Made by a program: the position numbers and the translations under genes. Of a stretch of 64,000 bases of DNA, positions 1-9,048 are shown piece by piece; the first letter of the stretch is position 1; each line of letters begins with the position of its first letter. The stretch lies in the NCBI RefSeq assembly GCF_038070105.1, contig NZ_JBBPBZ010000002.1, positions 364,501 through 428,500 of the forward strand. The letters are read 5' to 3'. Below the pieces are notes generated by a model, which was given only the letters and a program-made list of their open reading frames with translations, was not told the origin of the DNA and ran no database searches. Origin of the DNA: Methylocystis sp. IM3. Its GTDB lineage: Bacteria > Pseudomonadota > Alphaproteobacteria > Rhizobiales > Beijerinckiaceae.

Positions 1-203
1 GCGAGGGCGAGCGCGCGCTGTGGGGCGGTCTGGATCCAGGCGATTTCTTCACGGACACGCTGCTCAAGACCATCGCCGGTCTGGTCTATACGCACCCGTC
101 TGCGTGGAGCGACATCGGCTTTGGCGGACCTGCGAGCCCGCGCGGCTATGTCCGCCTGGGGTTCGACGCGCGCGATCCCTGGGAGGCAAAGGAATGGAAG
201 TGA
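1..203 (+). CDS. Gluconate 2-dehydrogenase subunit 3-like protein, C-terminal end (partial)
   Basis: Only the last 66 codons lie in the window, read from base 3 to a TGA at 201-203. The tail contains GYVRLGFDARDPWEA, which I recognise as the conserved C-terminus of the small subunit 3 of FAD-dependent gluconate/aldose 2-dehydrogenases. In that family the small, often Tat-exported subunit associates with a GMC-type flavoprotein and a multihaem cytochrome c. The next gene encodes exactly such a flavoprotein, and its ATG at 194 overlaps this gene by 10 bp, so the two are almost certainly co-translated. The N-terminus, including any Tat signal, lies outside the window. Confidence 0.8.
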   Translation, partial: EGERALWGGLDPGDFFTDTLLKTIAGLVYTHPSAWSDIGFGGPASPRGYVRLGFDARDPWEAKEWK

Positions 204-1837
204 ATTTTTCCGAACCGCGCGCGAAGGGAGGAAGGGCGCCCGATGTCTTCACGCCGGGGGGCTGGGAGTCGATGCGCGAATATGCGCAAACCGATGAAGT
301 CGATTTCCTGATTGTCGGCGCCGGCGCCGGCGGCGCCACGCTCGGCTGCCGGCTCGCCGAAAAGGGGTTTTCGATCGTCATTCTGGATGCCGGACCATTC
401 TGGCGTCCGCTCGACGATTTCGCATCCGACGAACTCGCGCAACAGATTCTCTACTGGACGGACGACCGGATCGTCGGCGGAAACGATCCGATTTCGCTCG
501 GCGGCAATAATTCCGGCCGCGGCGTCGGCGGCTCGACCGTGCATTTCAGCATGATAGCCCTTCGTTTCCGACCCGAATGGTTCAAGTCGCGCAGCAAGCT
601 CGACTACGGTTTCGACTGGCCGATTTCATATGAGGAGATCGCGCCCTATTACGAGGAAGCCGAAGAGGCGCTGAAGGTCGCTGGCCCCGTCAACTATCCC
701 TGGGGTCCGCCGCGTCGCCGCTACCCTTACAGGCCTCATGAAGTGAACGCCGCAGGGCTCGTGCTTGCGCGAGGCGCCGAGAAGCTCGGCGTTGAATGGG
801 CGGCGACCCCGTTGGCCACCGTCTCGGCTCCGCGCGGCAAGTCCCCGCCCTGCGTCTATCGCGGCTTCTGCAATTATGGCTGCTCGACCAATGCGAAGCA
901 AAGCGCGCTGACTGTCTGGATCCCGCGCGCGCTTCGAGCGGGCGCGGAGGTGCGTGATCTCGCCATGGCGGGGCGGATCGAAATTGATTCGCGCGGGCGC
1001 GTTGCTGGCGTGCTCTATTTCCGTGAAGGAGTCTGGCGCTTTCAGCGGGCGCGCAATGTCGTCGTCGCGGGCTATGCGATCGAGACGCCGCGTCTTCTCC
1101 TGAACTCGGCATGCGCCCTTTTCTCCGATGGTCTCGCCAATAGTTCCGGCCTTGTCGGAACGCACTTGACGACTCATGCCGGGCCTGGCGCCTGGGCGAC
1201 ATTCGATGAGGAAATCCGCTGGTACAAAGGCCCGCCCAACATGGCCGTGACGGAGCACTGGAATTATGCCGATGAAGGAAAGGACTTCGTCGGCGGCTAT
1301 GCGTTCATGAGCCAGGGACCGCTGCCAATGGCATGGGCGCAAACGCTCGCCACGTCGCGCGGCCTGTGGGGCCAGGCGCTGCGGGAGGAGATGTGGAAAT
1401 ATAACCACATGGCAGGCTTCGTTCCTGTAGCAGAGACCGAGCCTCGTCGCGAAAATCGCGTGGAGCTTGCGAATGAGACGGATCAATTCGGCCTGCGTAT
1501 TCCAAAAGTCTTGTTCTCATACTCGGAAAACGACAAGCGCCTCCAGCGGCACGCCGTCCGCTTCATGAGCGACGTGCTCGACGCCGCCGGCGGCCATGAC
1601 ATATGGGTCAATTACAAGGACACGAGCCATCTGCTTGGAACGTGTCGCATGGGCGACGATCCGCGCGAAAGCGTCGTCGACGCCGATGGACGCAGCTGGG
1701 ACATCCCCAATCTCTGGATTTGCGACGGATCACTCTTTCCGACCTGCGGCGGCGTCAACCCATCGCTCACGATACAGGCCCTGGCGTGCCGGGCGGCGGA
1801 ACGGATTTCGCGCCTGGCGGCGGCGGGAGAAATTTAG
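194..1837 (+). CDS. GMC-family FAD oxidoreductase (gluconate/aldose dehydrogenase large-subunit type)
   Basis: The 547-residue protein has an N-terminal Rossmann FAD motif (DFLIVGAGAGGATLGCRLAE, about residues 37-56) and the GMC C-terminal signature with HLLGTCRMGDDP and NPSLTIQAL. The start at 194 is preferred over an in-frame start at 20 because upstream bases in another frame encode the previous gene's conserved C-terminus, and an AAAGGA-like ribosome site precedes ATG 194. With the upstream subunit-3 gene it should form a membrane or periplasmic dehydrogenase oxidising an aldose, gluconate or related polyol, passing electrons to a cytochrome. The stop overlaps the convergent oxidase gene stop by 3-4 bp. 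The substrate cannot be told from sequence. Confidence 0.88.
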   Translation: MEVNFSEPRAKGGRAPDVFTPGGWESMREYAQTDEVDFLIVGAGAGGATLGCRLAEKGFSIVILDAGPFWRPLDDFASDELAQQILYWTDDRIVGGNDPISLGGNNSGRGVGGSTVHFSMIALRFRPEWFKSRSKLDYGFDWPISYEEIAPYYEEAEEALKVAGPVNYPWGPPRRRYPYRPHEVNAAGLVLARGAEKLGVEWAATPLATVSAPRGKSPPCVYRGFCNYGCSTNAKQSALTVWIPRALRAGAEVRDLAMAGRIEIDSRGRVAGVLYFREGVWRFQRARNVVVAGYAIETPRLLLNSACALFSDGLANSSGLVGTHLTTHAGPGAWATFDEEIRWYKGPPNMAVTEHWNYADEGKDFVGGYAFMSQGPLPMAWAQTLATSRGLWGQALREEMWKYNHMAGFVPVAETEPRRENRVELANETDQFGLRIPKVLFSYSENDKRLQRHAVRFMSDVLDAAGGHDIWVNYKDTSHLLGTCRMGDDPRESVVDADGRSWDIPNLWICDGSLFPTCGGVNPSLTIQALACRAAERISRLAAAGEI

Positions 1838-3108
1838 CGGGCCAGGAAAGAGGATCCCAGATCCTTCACGGCGCGCGCGCCGAGGAGACCGAGGTCGCGG
1901 TCGATTTCCTCGCGCAGAATGTCGATCGCTCTTTGCACGCCCTTCTCACCCGCCGCCGCGAGGCCGTAAAGCGTCGCGCGGCCGAGCAGCACCGCGTCCG
2001 CGCCGAGCGCAAGCATCTTCAAGACATCCGTGCCGCGACGAACGCCCCCGTCGACGATCAGCGTCAGCCTGTTGCCTACGCGCCGCCGCGCCTCCGGCAG
2101 GACATCGAGCCCCGCAATCGTCCAGTCGAGCTGCCGCCCGCCATGGTTGGACAGGACGACGCCGTCGGCTCCGACCCGAGCGGCCTTGTCGACATCTTCG
2201 AGGTTGAGAAGCCCTTTGATGAGAAATTTGCGCGGCCAAAGCCTGCGCAGGCGCGCCATCTCCTCCCAGTCGAGTGCATGTTCCATATTCGCCCGGATCC
2301 AGAAAGCGCTGTCGAAGAAGCCTCGGCGGTCCTCGGGGATGAAGTCGATGGCGTTGGCGAAGCAGGGCATGCCTGCGCTCAATGTCGTTGCGATCCAGCG
2401 GGGATGCAGAACGGTTTCGAGGATCGAGCCGATCGTCAGCCGGCCCGGATGGGTGAAACGGCGCTGCTCCCACTCCCGGTCGCCGTAGAACTGCGCGTCG
2501 ACGGTGACAACGAGGGCTTCGCAGCCCGCCTTTTCGGCGCGCGCTATCAGCGCCTCGCGTATCTTCGTCTCGCCGAACACATAGAGTTGCCACCAATGCC
2601 TGAGATTGGGCACCGCAGCGACTTCCTCCATGCGATCGTTCGACATGGTGCTCTGTATGAACGGAACGCCAGCCTTTGCCGCAGCCTTCGCCAGCAGGAC
2701 GTCCGCCTTCCTGTAGAACAGGCCGTTCAGTCCCGTGGGCGCAATCGCGAATGGAAGCCGCGACTTGCGCCCGAACAGGGAAACGCTCTGATCCCTTTGC
2801 GACACGTCGACCAAAGCGCGGGGAAGCAGTCGGAAGCTGGCGAGCGCCGCAAGATTGCGCGCGAGCGTCGCCTCCTCTTCGGCGCCTCCCTCGAGATATT
2901 CGGCCGCGAAATCGGGCAGCCGACGATGCGCCATTGCGCGAAGATCGTCTATCGTGCGCGCCCGCTCGAGCTTGTGCCCTTGATAGACATGGCGCGTTGG
3001 CGTGTGTCCGCTCGTCGCGGGCGTGGGATCGAGCCGCGCCCCGGCGGCGCTCGCCTCGACGGGCGTTCCTCCGTTGCCGCCATTGATGCGCCTCAGTGGA
3101 AGCCTCAT
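1834..3108 (-). CDS. FMN-dependent alpha-hydroxy-acid oxidase/dehydrogenase (LldD family)
   Basis: A 424-residue protein of the L-lactate dehydrogenase/glycolate oxidase TIM-barrel family. The catalytic region SNHGGRQLDW and the FMN phosphate-binding region VDGGVRRGTDVLKMLALGAD are present near the C-terminus. It oxidises a 2-hydroxy acid to the 2-keto acid. The ATG at 3108 is chosen because GAGGAAAAG sits directly upstream, overlapping the stop of the SMP-30 gene 7 bp away, which points to co-translation. The N-terminus has about 40 extra residues (low complexity, Gly/Pro/Ala rich) before the conserved YQGHKLERARTIDDL start of the fold. L-lactate is possible, but the lactonase and aldose-dehydrogenase neighbours suggest an aldonic or other hydroxy acid. 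Confidence 0.85.
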   Translation of the reverse strand: MRLPLRRINGGNGGTPVEASAAGARLDPTPATSGHTPTRHVYQGHKLERARTIDDLRAMAHRRLPDFAAEYLEGGAEEEATLARNLAALASFRLLPRALVDVSQRDQSVSLFGRKSRLPFAIAPTGLNGLFYRKADVLLAKAAAKAGVPFIQSTMSNDRMEEVAAVPNLRHWWQLYVFGETKIREALIARAEKAGCEALVVTVDAQFYGDREWEQRRFTHPGRLTIGSILETVLHPRWIATTLSAGMPCFANAIDFIPEDRRGFFDSAFWIRANMEHALDWEEMARLRRLWPRKFLIKGLLNLEDVDKAARVGADGVVLSNHGGRQLDWTIAGLDVLPEARRRVGNRLTLIVDGGVRRGTDVLKMLALGADAVLLGRATLYGLAAAGEKGVQRAIDILREEIDRDLGLLGARAVKDLGSSFLAR

Positions 3109-3115
3109 CTTTTCC

Positions 3116-4024
3116 TCAATCCGCGAAGAGGGGCGCGGGGAGCCCTGAAACGCCCGGCAAGGCGTAAAACAGGCCGCCTGCATGGAGTTCCCGCTGTTCT
3201 ACGCCGTGAGAGGCCGTGGTGATGAAGAGCGTTCGATAATCGTCGCCGCCGAAGGCGCACATCGTCGGCTGGCTGACGGGAAGTCTGATTTCCCGCTCGA
3301 TCCTGCCTTCGGGAGATATCCGTATGACGCGCCCGCCTCCGTAAAGCGCGCACCAGTAGAAGCCCTCGGCGTCGACGGCGGCGCCGTCGGGCGCGCCTTG
3401 GGAGGAGTCGAACTGCGCGAAGACGCGCCTTGAGGAGAGACGGGCGCTTTCGAGGTCGTAATCGAAGACCCAAATGATCCGCGCCGCGCTGTCGGTGAAA
3501 TACATTTTGTCCGACATGGGGCTCCAGGCGAGCCCGTTGGCGATGACGGCGGCGGGGCTTGTTTCTTTCAAGCCTTCATTGGTGAAAACGCGCAAAGGGT
3601 TTTCACGGGCGGACGCGGTCTGCGCGCGCTTCTGCGGCCTACGCAAGGGCTCGTACATGGCGCCGACCCAGAACCTGCCGCGGGCGTCACATTTGCCTTC
3701 ATTGAACCGGCGCTGGAGCGGATTGTAAGGAGCCGGGCACAGCGACGACCAGCCTGCGTCCTGCAGAGACACTTTCGCAAGGCCGGTGCGAAGCGCGGCG
3801 ATCACGCCACCGCTGCGGCAAAGCGCAAAAGCGCCGATCTCGCTCGGCATTTCCCAGCTTTCATCTCGGGATTCGCGCGGATCGAAGCGATGCAGAGCCG
3901 GCTCTTCAATATCGATCCAGTAAAGCGCCTGCTCGTCTTCGCTCCAGACCGGGCTTTCGCCGGTCCTGGCCTTCACGTCGAGCACGAGTTCGGCTTCGCA
4001 GTGCCGCTCGGTGTGCGATCCCAT
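3116..4024 (-). CDS. SMP-30/gluconolactonase family protein (LRE-type beta-propeller)
   Basis: A 302-residue six-bladed beta-propeller lactonase. The family's metal-binding residues are recognisable: Glu in GESPVW (residue 23), Asn in RFNEGKCD, Asn in ANGLAWSP and Asp in GAPDGAAVD. These enzymes hydrolyse sugar lactones such as gluconolactone to the free acid with a divalent metal. It lies in a leftward run with the downstream hydroxy-acid oxidase (7 bp gap), while the GMC dehydrogenase that could make the lactone converges on that oxidase. No signal peptide is visible, so it is probably cytoplasmic. Lactone specificity is not predictable. Confidence 0.87.
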   Translation of the reverse strand: MGSHTERHCEAELVLDVKARTGESPVWSEDEQALYWIDIEEPALHRFDPRESRDESWEMPSEIGAFALCRSGGVIAALRTGLAKVSLQDAGWSSLCPAPYNPLQRRFNEGKCDARGRFWVGAMYEPLRRPQKRAQTASARENPLRVFTNEGLKETSPAAVIANGLAWSPMSDKMYFTDSAARIIWVFDYDLESARLSSRRVFAQFDSSQGAPDGAAVDAEGFYWCALYGGGRVIRISPEGRIEREIRLPVSQPTMCAFGGDDYRTLFITTASHGVEQRELHAGGLFYALPGVSGLPAPLFAD

Positions 4025-4103
4025 GCCATGCTCCGGGGACGCTGGCGATCGACGCTGTAATTAGGTCAAAGCGAACGCCGGTCATCCTTGGCGGCAAGGG
4101 GCG

Positions 4104-5120
4104 CTATCGCATGGGAGGCGCGTATTGAATGCCGCCCTTTTTGACCAGCTTGTTGAGGCTGCGTTTGATCCCGAGCTCCGAGCCCTCCCCTAGATTCCGC
4201 TCGAGCGTTTCCCCGTAATTGCCCACCAGCTTCACGATATTGTAGGCCCATTGCGGCGCGAGCCCGAGCTTTTTCCCCAATTCGCCGTCGAGTCCGACGA
4301 AACGACGCACGTCCTGTTTCTGCGACTCTTTCGCCGAGTCGATGTTTGCTTGAGAAAGGTCCAGCGCCTCTGCGTTCAACAGAGCGAAATTGACCCATTT
4401 GACGATCTCGAACCATTGAAGATCGTCCTGCCGCACGGCCGGCCCGATCGGCTCCTGCGAAATCACGGGTTTGATGATTTCGTGATCCTCGGGTTTTGAA
4501 AGCCCAAGCTTCTGGGCGTAGAGTTGAGAATGGTCGCTGGTGATGACGTCGCATCTGCCGGCTTCATAATCCTTGATGAGCGCGCTGAATTGCGCCGCTT
4601 TCACCGGTTCGAAGGCGATGCCGTGCTCCTGCGCATACTCGATCAGATTGCTTTCGTTGGTCGTGCCCGACTCGATGCAGATCTTCATGCCATCCAGTTG
4701 GCGCAACGAGACGATCTTTTTGCTTCTCGGCGCCATGAATCCTTGCTGGTCGAAATATGTTACGCCGGTGAAGGCGACCTGATTGTCCGTTTCCCGAGAC
4801 AACGTCCATGTTGCGTTTGATGTAAGGACATCGACTTTCTTCGATTTCAGGGCGCCGAACCGTTCATTTGGCGCCAGAGGCACAATCGTTATTTTGTTCG
4901 CATCTCCGAAGACGGCCGCGGAAATCGCCCGGCAGAGATCGACGTCGAAGCCCTTCCACTTGCCGCTGTCGTCGACAGACGCAAAACCCCGGACGTTGTT
5001 GCTGACGCCGCATACGACGTTGTTCCTGTCCCGAACGGTTTTCAATGTTCCCGCTTCGGTGACGCCGACCAAGGCGAAAGACAAAAGGATCGAAATTGGC
5101 AGAAAGCGTGCCCGCTTCAT
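4104..5120 (-). CDS. Amino-acid ABC transporter periplasmic binding protein (AapJ/BztA-like), orphan
   Basis: A 338-residue protein with a Sec signal peptide (MKRARF followed by a hydrophobic stretch ending at VTEAG, about residue 24) and an SBP_bac_3 fold. Landmarks are GVSNNVRGFASVD, GFDVDLCRAISAAVFG, ERFGALKSKKVDVL and CIESGTTNESNL. Length and motifs fit the general L-amino-acid binding proteins AapJ/BztA. No permease or ATPase gene of the matching type is nearby. The ATG is 4 bp after the stop of the TIR-STAND gene, and its ribosome site AAGAGGT overlaps that stop codon, so translation is probably coupled. It may serve a transporter encoded elsewhere or act as a sensor; the latter is only inference. 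Confidence 0.85.
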   Translation of the reverse strand: MKRARFLPISILLSFALVGVTEAGTLKTVRDRNNVVCGVSNNVRGFASVDDSGKWKGFDVDLCRAISAAVFGDANKITIVPLAPNERFGALKSKKVDVLTSNATWTLSRETDNQVAFTGVTYFDQQGFMAPRSKKIVSLRQLDGMKICIESGTTNESNLIEYAQEHGIAFEPVKAAQFSALIKDYEAGRCDVITSDHSQLYAQKLGLSKPEDHEIIKPVISQEPIGPAVRQDDLQWFEIVKWVNFALLNAEALDLSQANIDSAKESQKQDVRRFVGLDGELGKKLGLAPQWAYNIVKLVGNYGETLERNLGEGSELGIKRSLNKLVKKGGIQYAPPMR

Positions 5121-5124
5121 TTAT

Positions 5125-8100
5125 CTACCTCTTGGAGACGGTCTTGTTTGCGTCGTCATGGGCGGCGTTTTCCGTCAGGCGCGCATGGGCGCCGACGAGA
5201 TTGTAGAGATCGATGCGGCCGTTGCTGAGCTGGGTCTTTTCATAATCGAGCAATCGGCGTTGATCGGCGTCGTCCTCGGGCGTCTTCGCCGAGAGATGGT
5301 CGAGGATGGCTTCGGCCGATTTTATGTGCTTTTCGATATTTGCTCGGTCGTCGACCAGGGCGAGCTGTTTGAGTGTCTCCACGATGCGCAACTGAAGCTC
5401 GGCGTTGTCGGGATCGGCGCGCGACACGGACTCGAGCGCCTCGAGCATTTGTTCGAACGCCGCCGTCGCCCCGGCGTAATCCTTCTGGTTATAGAGAATG
5501 GATCCGATGAATTCATTCAGACGCGCCACATCGAGACGCCGGCGCTGGTCCTTCGAATCCAGCAGGGGGTTTTGCGCGAGCTTTTCCAGGCTCTCCCGAT
5601 AGTAGCGAAGCGCCTCGGGGAGCTGGCCCTTGATCAGGCGCACATCGCCCATCTTGCTGAGGCTTCGCGACCAGTCGATCTGTAGAATCGCATTCGCCTT
5701 GTCTTTGCGCGCGACCTGTTCGATGCGGGCAAGCGCGTCCGAGTAGGATTTTTCTGCTGCATCCAGCTCTCCCTTGGCGAGATGGACATCTCCGAGCTTG
5801 TTCTGAATTCCAGCCAATTGCCGTTGCCACCGGGCTTTCGCCGTGTCGGTTGCGACGAGAGCGTTCATGACCGCAAAACTCTGTTCAAACGACGCCAGAG
5901 CCGGGTCGAGCTTGTTCATCCCGAGCTGGATATCGCCGATCTTCTCCCGGCTGGCGGCAAGTTCCTCCTTGAATTCGGAGTTGTTGGGGTTTTTCTCCAC
6001 GAGGGACGCAATCTTGGACGTCGCCCTGTCGAAGGATTTCTGGGCGCTCCTGCGCTCGTTCCTGTCGAAAAGCGCCTCGCCCATTTTCTGATCGTTGCCC
6101 GCGCTGTCACGGAGCCACTCCGCCTTGTTCGGCTCGGCGTGCAGAATAGTCTCTCGTTCGGCCTGGGCGGCGCGATAGTATTGATGCGCCTCCTCGGGTT
6201 TGCCCTGCATGCGCAGAACATCCCCTATCCCTTCCTGATTCGTCGCGCGATCGCGGAGCCACTCGAGCCTGTTCGATTCCGGGGGCGCGACGGCGTCCTG
6301 AGCTGCGAGGCTGCTGGCGTAGAGCGACTCCGCTTCAGCGAGCGCCCCAAGCTCTTTCTTGACGTCGCCCATACGGGTTTGCGCTCTGGCCAGATCCAGC
6401 CTTTTCACCGGATTGTCGGGGTCTGCCTTCAGCACCGCCGTTCTCAGCTGGATGGCTTCCTCCGCGGCGTCGAGCGCGCAGGGGAGATCGCCGAACTGCA
6501 GGCAGATTGGAGCCGTTTCCTCGCGCGACAGCGCATGACTGCGCTGAAGTTCGACATTCCTGTAGCCGCTCTTCGTCAGGTCTTCCTGCAATTGATGCGC
6601 GATGTCCAGGGTGTGAAGCACCGTGGAGGTCGGGACGCCCGATATGCTTTTGATATTGCCGACGATATCCCTGATGAGATCATTGGACGTCTTCGTCGCG
6701 GCCTCGATCTGCTTTTCGGCCGTGTCGCGCTCGTGGAAGGCCCAGGCCGCGAGAGCGAGCGAGAGAACGACGCCTCCCGAGAGGAGAGACGCGACGATCT
6801 TCATGTCGCGCGCGCGCTGCTGGAGCCTTTCCTGTTTTTCCTGCACGAGCTCCGCTTCGGCGCGCCGCTTTTCTTCTTCGTCCTCGCGCGTTTGTTTTTC
6901 TTTCTGACGGCAGGCGGCGAGATAGGCCCGGTCGGTTCCGTTGAGAAGCGCGGACAGGTCGGGTCGGAGATCGAGCTGATCCGCCTCTGACAAACGGCCC
7001 CCGCCATGCGCGAGCCAGGCGGCGTTGCGGGCGTTGGCGTCCCAGTCCATTGCAGCGCGCTTCACGCCCTCCAGCGCCGCCAACCGGCCGAAATCTTCCT
7101 CGAGCCAACCCTTGAGGCCGCCCCACTGCCGCAGCAGCGCCTCATGGGCGGGCTCAACCGTCGCTTCGCCGGTTTCCTTGTCCACGTCGCGCGTCAGGAG
7201 CCTTTGTTCGACCAGGAGATCGATCAGCGGGCGCGCTTCTTCCGGGATTTGGGCCGCGTGGGCGACGCGACGGCGCAATGATCGCGTTTCCGGATCGACG
7301 CCGGCGAGCCAGGGGATGAAGCCGCGCCGCAGCAAGGCGAGGCGCGCTTCGTAATCTTTTGGAATGCGGGGATCGAGGTCCGCCGCAGTGAAGGCCCTTT
7401 TCAGCGCCGCGTTGATTGCGCCCTTGAGTCCGCCGAAATCGAGGTAATCGTCGCGACTGATGTGTCTGGCCGCCTCGTGGTCGCGATAGAGCAGCTCCAG
7501 CGTGAAGGACAGCAGGGGAAGGGCGTCGCTGCCGCCGCCCTGTTCGATGTCCTCCAGCAGGGCCTCGGTGAGGCCAGGCTCGATCTCGAACTTTCGGCCC
7601 GAAAGCCGAAGACGCTTGAGCGGCCCCTCGATGACCGTCTGATAGGCGCCGTGAGGCATCGGCAACAGCGCGAATGTGTCTTGCTTCAGCCCTTCGAAGG
7701 CCTTGCACCGCTGCAGGGCGTCATAGCTGTCGGAACGGATGACGAATATGACGAGCGTGGAGGGATCGTCGACGGCCATGAGCGCGCTGAGGAGGGCGAG
7801 CAGCTGCTCCGCTTCCTCCGCGGCCTCGGCCCGAAAGAGCTCCTCCGCCTGGTCTATCGTCAGCACGATGGTCGGCGGCTTCTCTTCGTCGGCGTGCGTT
7901 AGCAGGGTTTTGAGAATGGGCCGCAATGCGCCGGCGCCCTCGGCGATCGCCTGGCGGACGCGCGCCCGCGTTGTCGTCAGGCCCCTCTGCATGATCGCGT
8001 CCGCGATGGACGCGATGAGGCCCGAAGGTCCGCTGATGGCCGCCCGCTCGGGGCGGATGACCGGTAGGATGACGAAGTTGCGGTCGTCGCGCGCCAGTCG

Positions 8101-8802
8101 CGGCAGAAGTCCCGCCCGCAGGAAAGATGATTTTCCTGCGCCCGAAGCCCCGAGGATGACGAAGAGGCGCGGCGGCGTGGCGTCGCGAAGGCCTCGCAAA
8201 CGATCGAGCGCCTCTATGATGGGGCCGTCTCTTCCAAAGAAGATTCCGGCGTCGATCCCGTCGAGCGCTTCCAGGCCGCGATAGGGCGCGCGTTGAGGTT
8301 CGTTGGCGGGCGGCCATGCAAAAAAGCGCGGATCGAGCCCTGCGCGCTCGAGCCCGATCTTGAGCCGCGCCAGACCCTCCGTCGAGAAGGTTATGTACCC
8401 CTCTTCATGGGTGATCGGCAGCTTGGGCCGAAAGACCTTGTGATCTTCTCCCGTCGCAAGGGAGACGGTCTGGTGGGTCTCCTTCAGAAAGAGCGGCAGT
8501 TCGTCGATCGAGATCCGTTCGATCAAGATGACGAAGCAGCGCTTGTTCAGCTTGCGGGCGAGGTCGAACTCCCGCTTGCACCATTCGGAGTCGAGCCATT
8601 TCCGCGAGACGAGAAACAGCACGGCCTCACAGTCGGCCGCATGTGTGTAGAGCGCGCGCTCCCAGCGTTCTCCGGGGTGAATCCCCTGGACGGGATCAAG
8701 GTCGAGGAAGGTGTCGTCCCAGCCTTCTTCCTTGAGCCAGTCGGCAAGCGCAACGGCGGCGACATTGTCTTTGCTGGAATGCGACAGGAAGATTCGAGAC
8801 AT
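5125..8802 (-). CDS. TIR domain - STAND (nSTAND1-like) ATPase - transmembrane - TPR protein
   Basis: A 1225-residue protein. Residues 1-135 form a TIR domain (SRIFLSHSSKDN at the start), and the Glu at 78 in SEWCKREF occupies the position of the catalytic glutamate of TIR NADases. Residues 170-560 form a STAND-type P-loop ATPase with Walker A GASGAGKSS (218-226) and Walker B TIVLTIDQAEE (311-321). A charged coiled coil (about 632-666) precedes one membrane segment (668-689). The rest is tetratricopeptide-like repeats (about 740-1180). An in-frame start at 8988 exists, but ATG 8802 begins directly at the TIR core. By family logic this is a regulated NAD-cleaving effector or signalling protein, plausibly antiphage. 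The function is inferred. Confidence 0.85.
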   Translation of the reverse strand: MSRIFLSHSSKDNVAAVALADWLKEEGWDDTFLDLDPVQGIHPGERWERALYTHAADCEAVLFLVSRKWLDSEWCKREFDLARKLNKRCFVILIERISIDELPLFLKETHQTVSLATGEDHKVFRPKLPITHEEGYITFSTEGLARLKIGLERAGLDPRFFAWPPANEPQRAPYRGLEALDGIDAGIFFGRDGPIIEALDRLRGLRDATPPRLFVILGASGAGKSSFLRAGLLPRLARDDRNFVILPVIRPERAAISGPSGLIASIADAIMQRGLTTTRARVRQAIAEGAGALRPILKTLLTHADEEKPPTIVLTIDQAEELFRAEAAEEAEQLLALLSALMAVDDPSTLVIFVIRSDSYDALQRCKAFEGLKQDTFALLPMPHGAYQTVIEGPLKRLRLSGRKFEIEPGLTEALLEDIEQGGGSDALPLLSFTLELLYRDHEAARHISRDDYLDFGGLKGAINAALKRAFTAADLDPRIPKDYEARLALLRRGFIPWLAGVDPETRSLRRRVAHAAQIPEEARPLIDLLVEQRLLTRDVDKETGEATVEPAHEALLRQWGGLKGWLEEDFGRLAALEGVKRAAMDWDANARNAAWLAHGGGRLSEADQLDLRPDLSALLNGTDRAYLAACRQKEKQTREDEEEKRRAEAELVQEKQERLQQRARDMKIVASLLSGGVVLSLALAAWAFHERDTAEKQIEAATKTSNDLIRDIVGNIKSISGVPTSTVLHTLDIAHQLQEDLTKSGYRNVELQRSHALSREETAPICLQFGDLPCALDAAEEAIQLRTAVLKADPDNPVKRLDLARAQTRMGDVKKELGALAEAESLYASSLAAQDAVAPPESNRLEWLRDRATNQEGIGDVLRMQGKPEEAHQYYRAAQAERETILHAEPNKAEWLRDSAGNDQKMGEALFDRNERRSAQKSFDRATSKIASLVEKNPNNSEFKEELAASREKIGDIQLGMNKLDPALASFEQSFAVMNALVATDTAKARWQRQLAGIQNKLGDVHLAKGELDAAEKSYSDALARIEQVARKDKANAILQIDWSRSLSKMGDVRLIKGQLPEALRYYRESLEKLAQNPLLDSKDQRRRLDVARLNEFIGSILYNQKDYAGATAAFEQMLEALESVSRADPDNAELQLRIVETLKQLALVDDRANIEKHIKSAEAILDHLSAKTPEDDADQRRLLDYEKTQLSNGRIDLYNLVGAHARLTENAAHDDANKTVSKR

Positions 8803-9024
8803 CTTTGGCGGCGCCCGAGGAAGGAATGTCACAAGCCATGCGCTTGGGCCGACTCTAGCGCTCCCGCTCACGCGGGGCAAACAAAGCCGCAAGGCTCGGC
8901 AGGGCTGCGACCGCTGCGCGAAACGCAAGGCCCCCGACACTCTAATACCGGCGTCCGGCTGCCGTAAATGGACAGGGTTACGACACATCGACGCGTCCCG
9001 CTGCGTCGAAACGTCCCGGTTCCG

Positions 9025-9042
9025 GCGAGCCGGGCGGCTCGC
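9025..9042 (-). terminator. GC-rich hairpin after sorB
   Basis: A perfect 7-bp inverted repeat (GCGAGCC / GGCTCGC) with a 4-base loop lies 7 bp beyond the sorB stop codon. It could end the leftward sorAB transcript or stabilise its 3' end. There is no T-run, so a classical intrinsic terminator is not proven. The remaining bases up to the TIR gene start show no other recognisable signal. Confidence 0.4.
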
Positions 9043-9048
9043 GCAGGC

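Noticed and set aside
1603..3222. A 539-codon plus-strand open frame
   Set aside because: It overlaps the GMC and alpha-hydroxy-acid oxidase genes in other frames and shows no protein motif.
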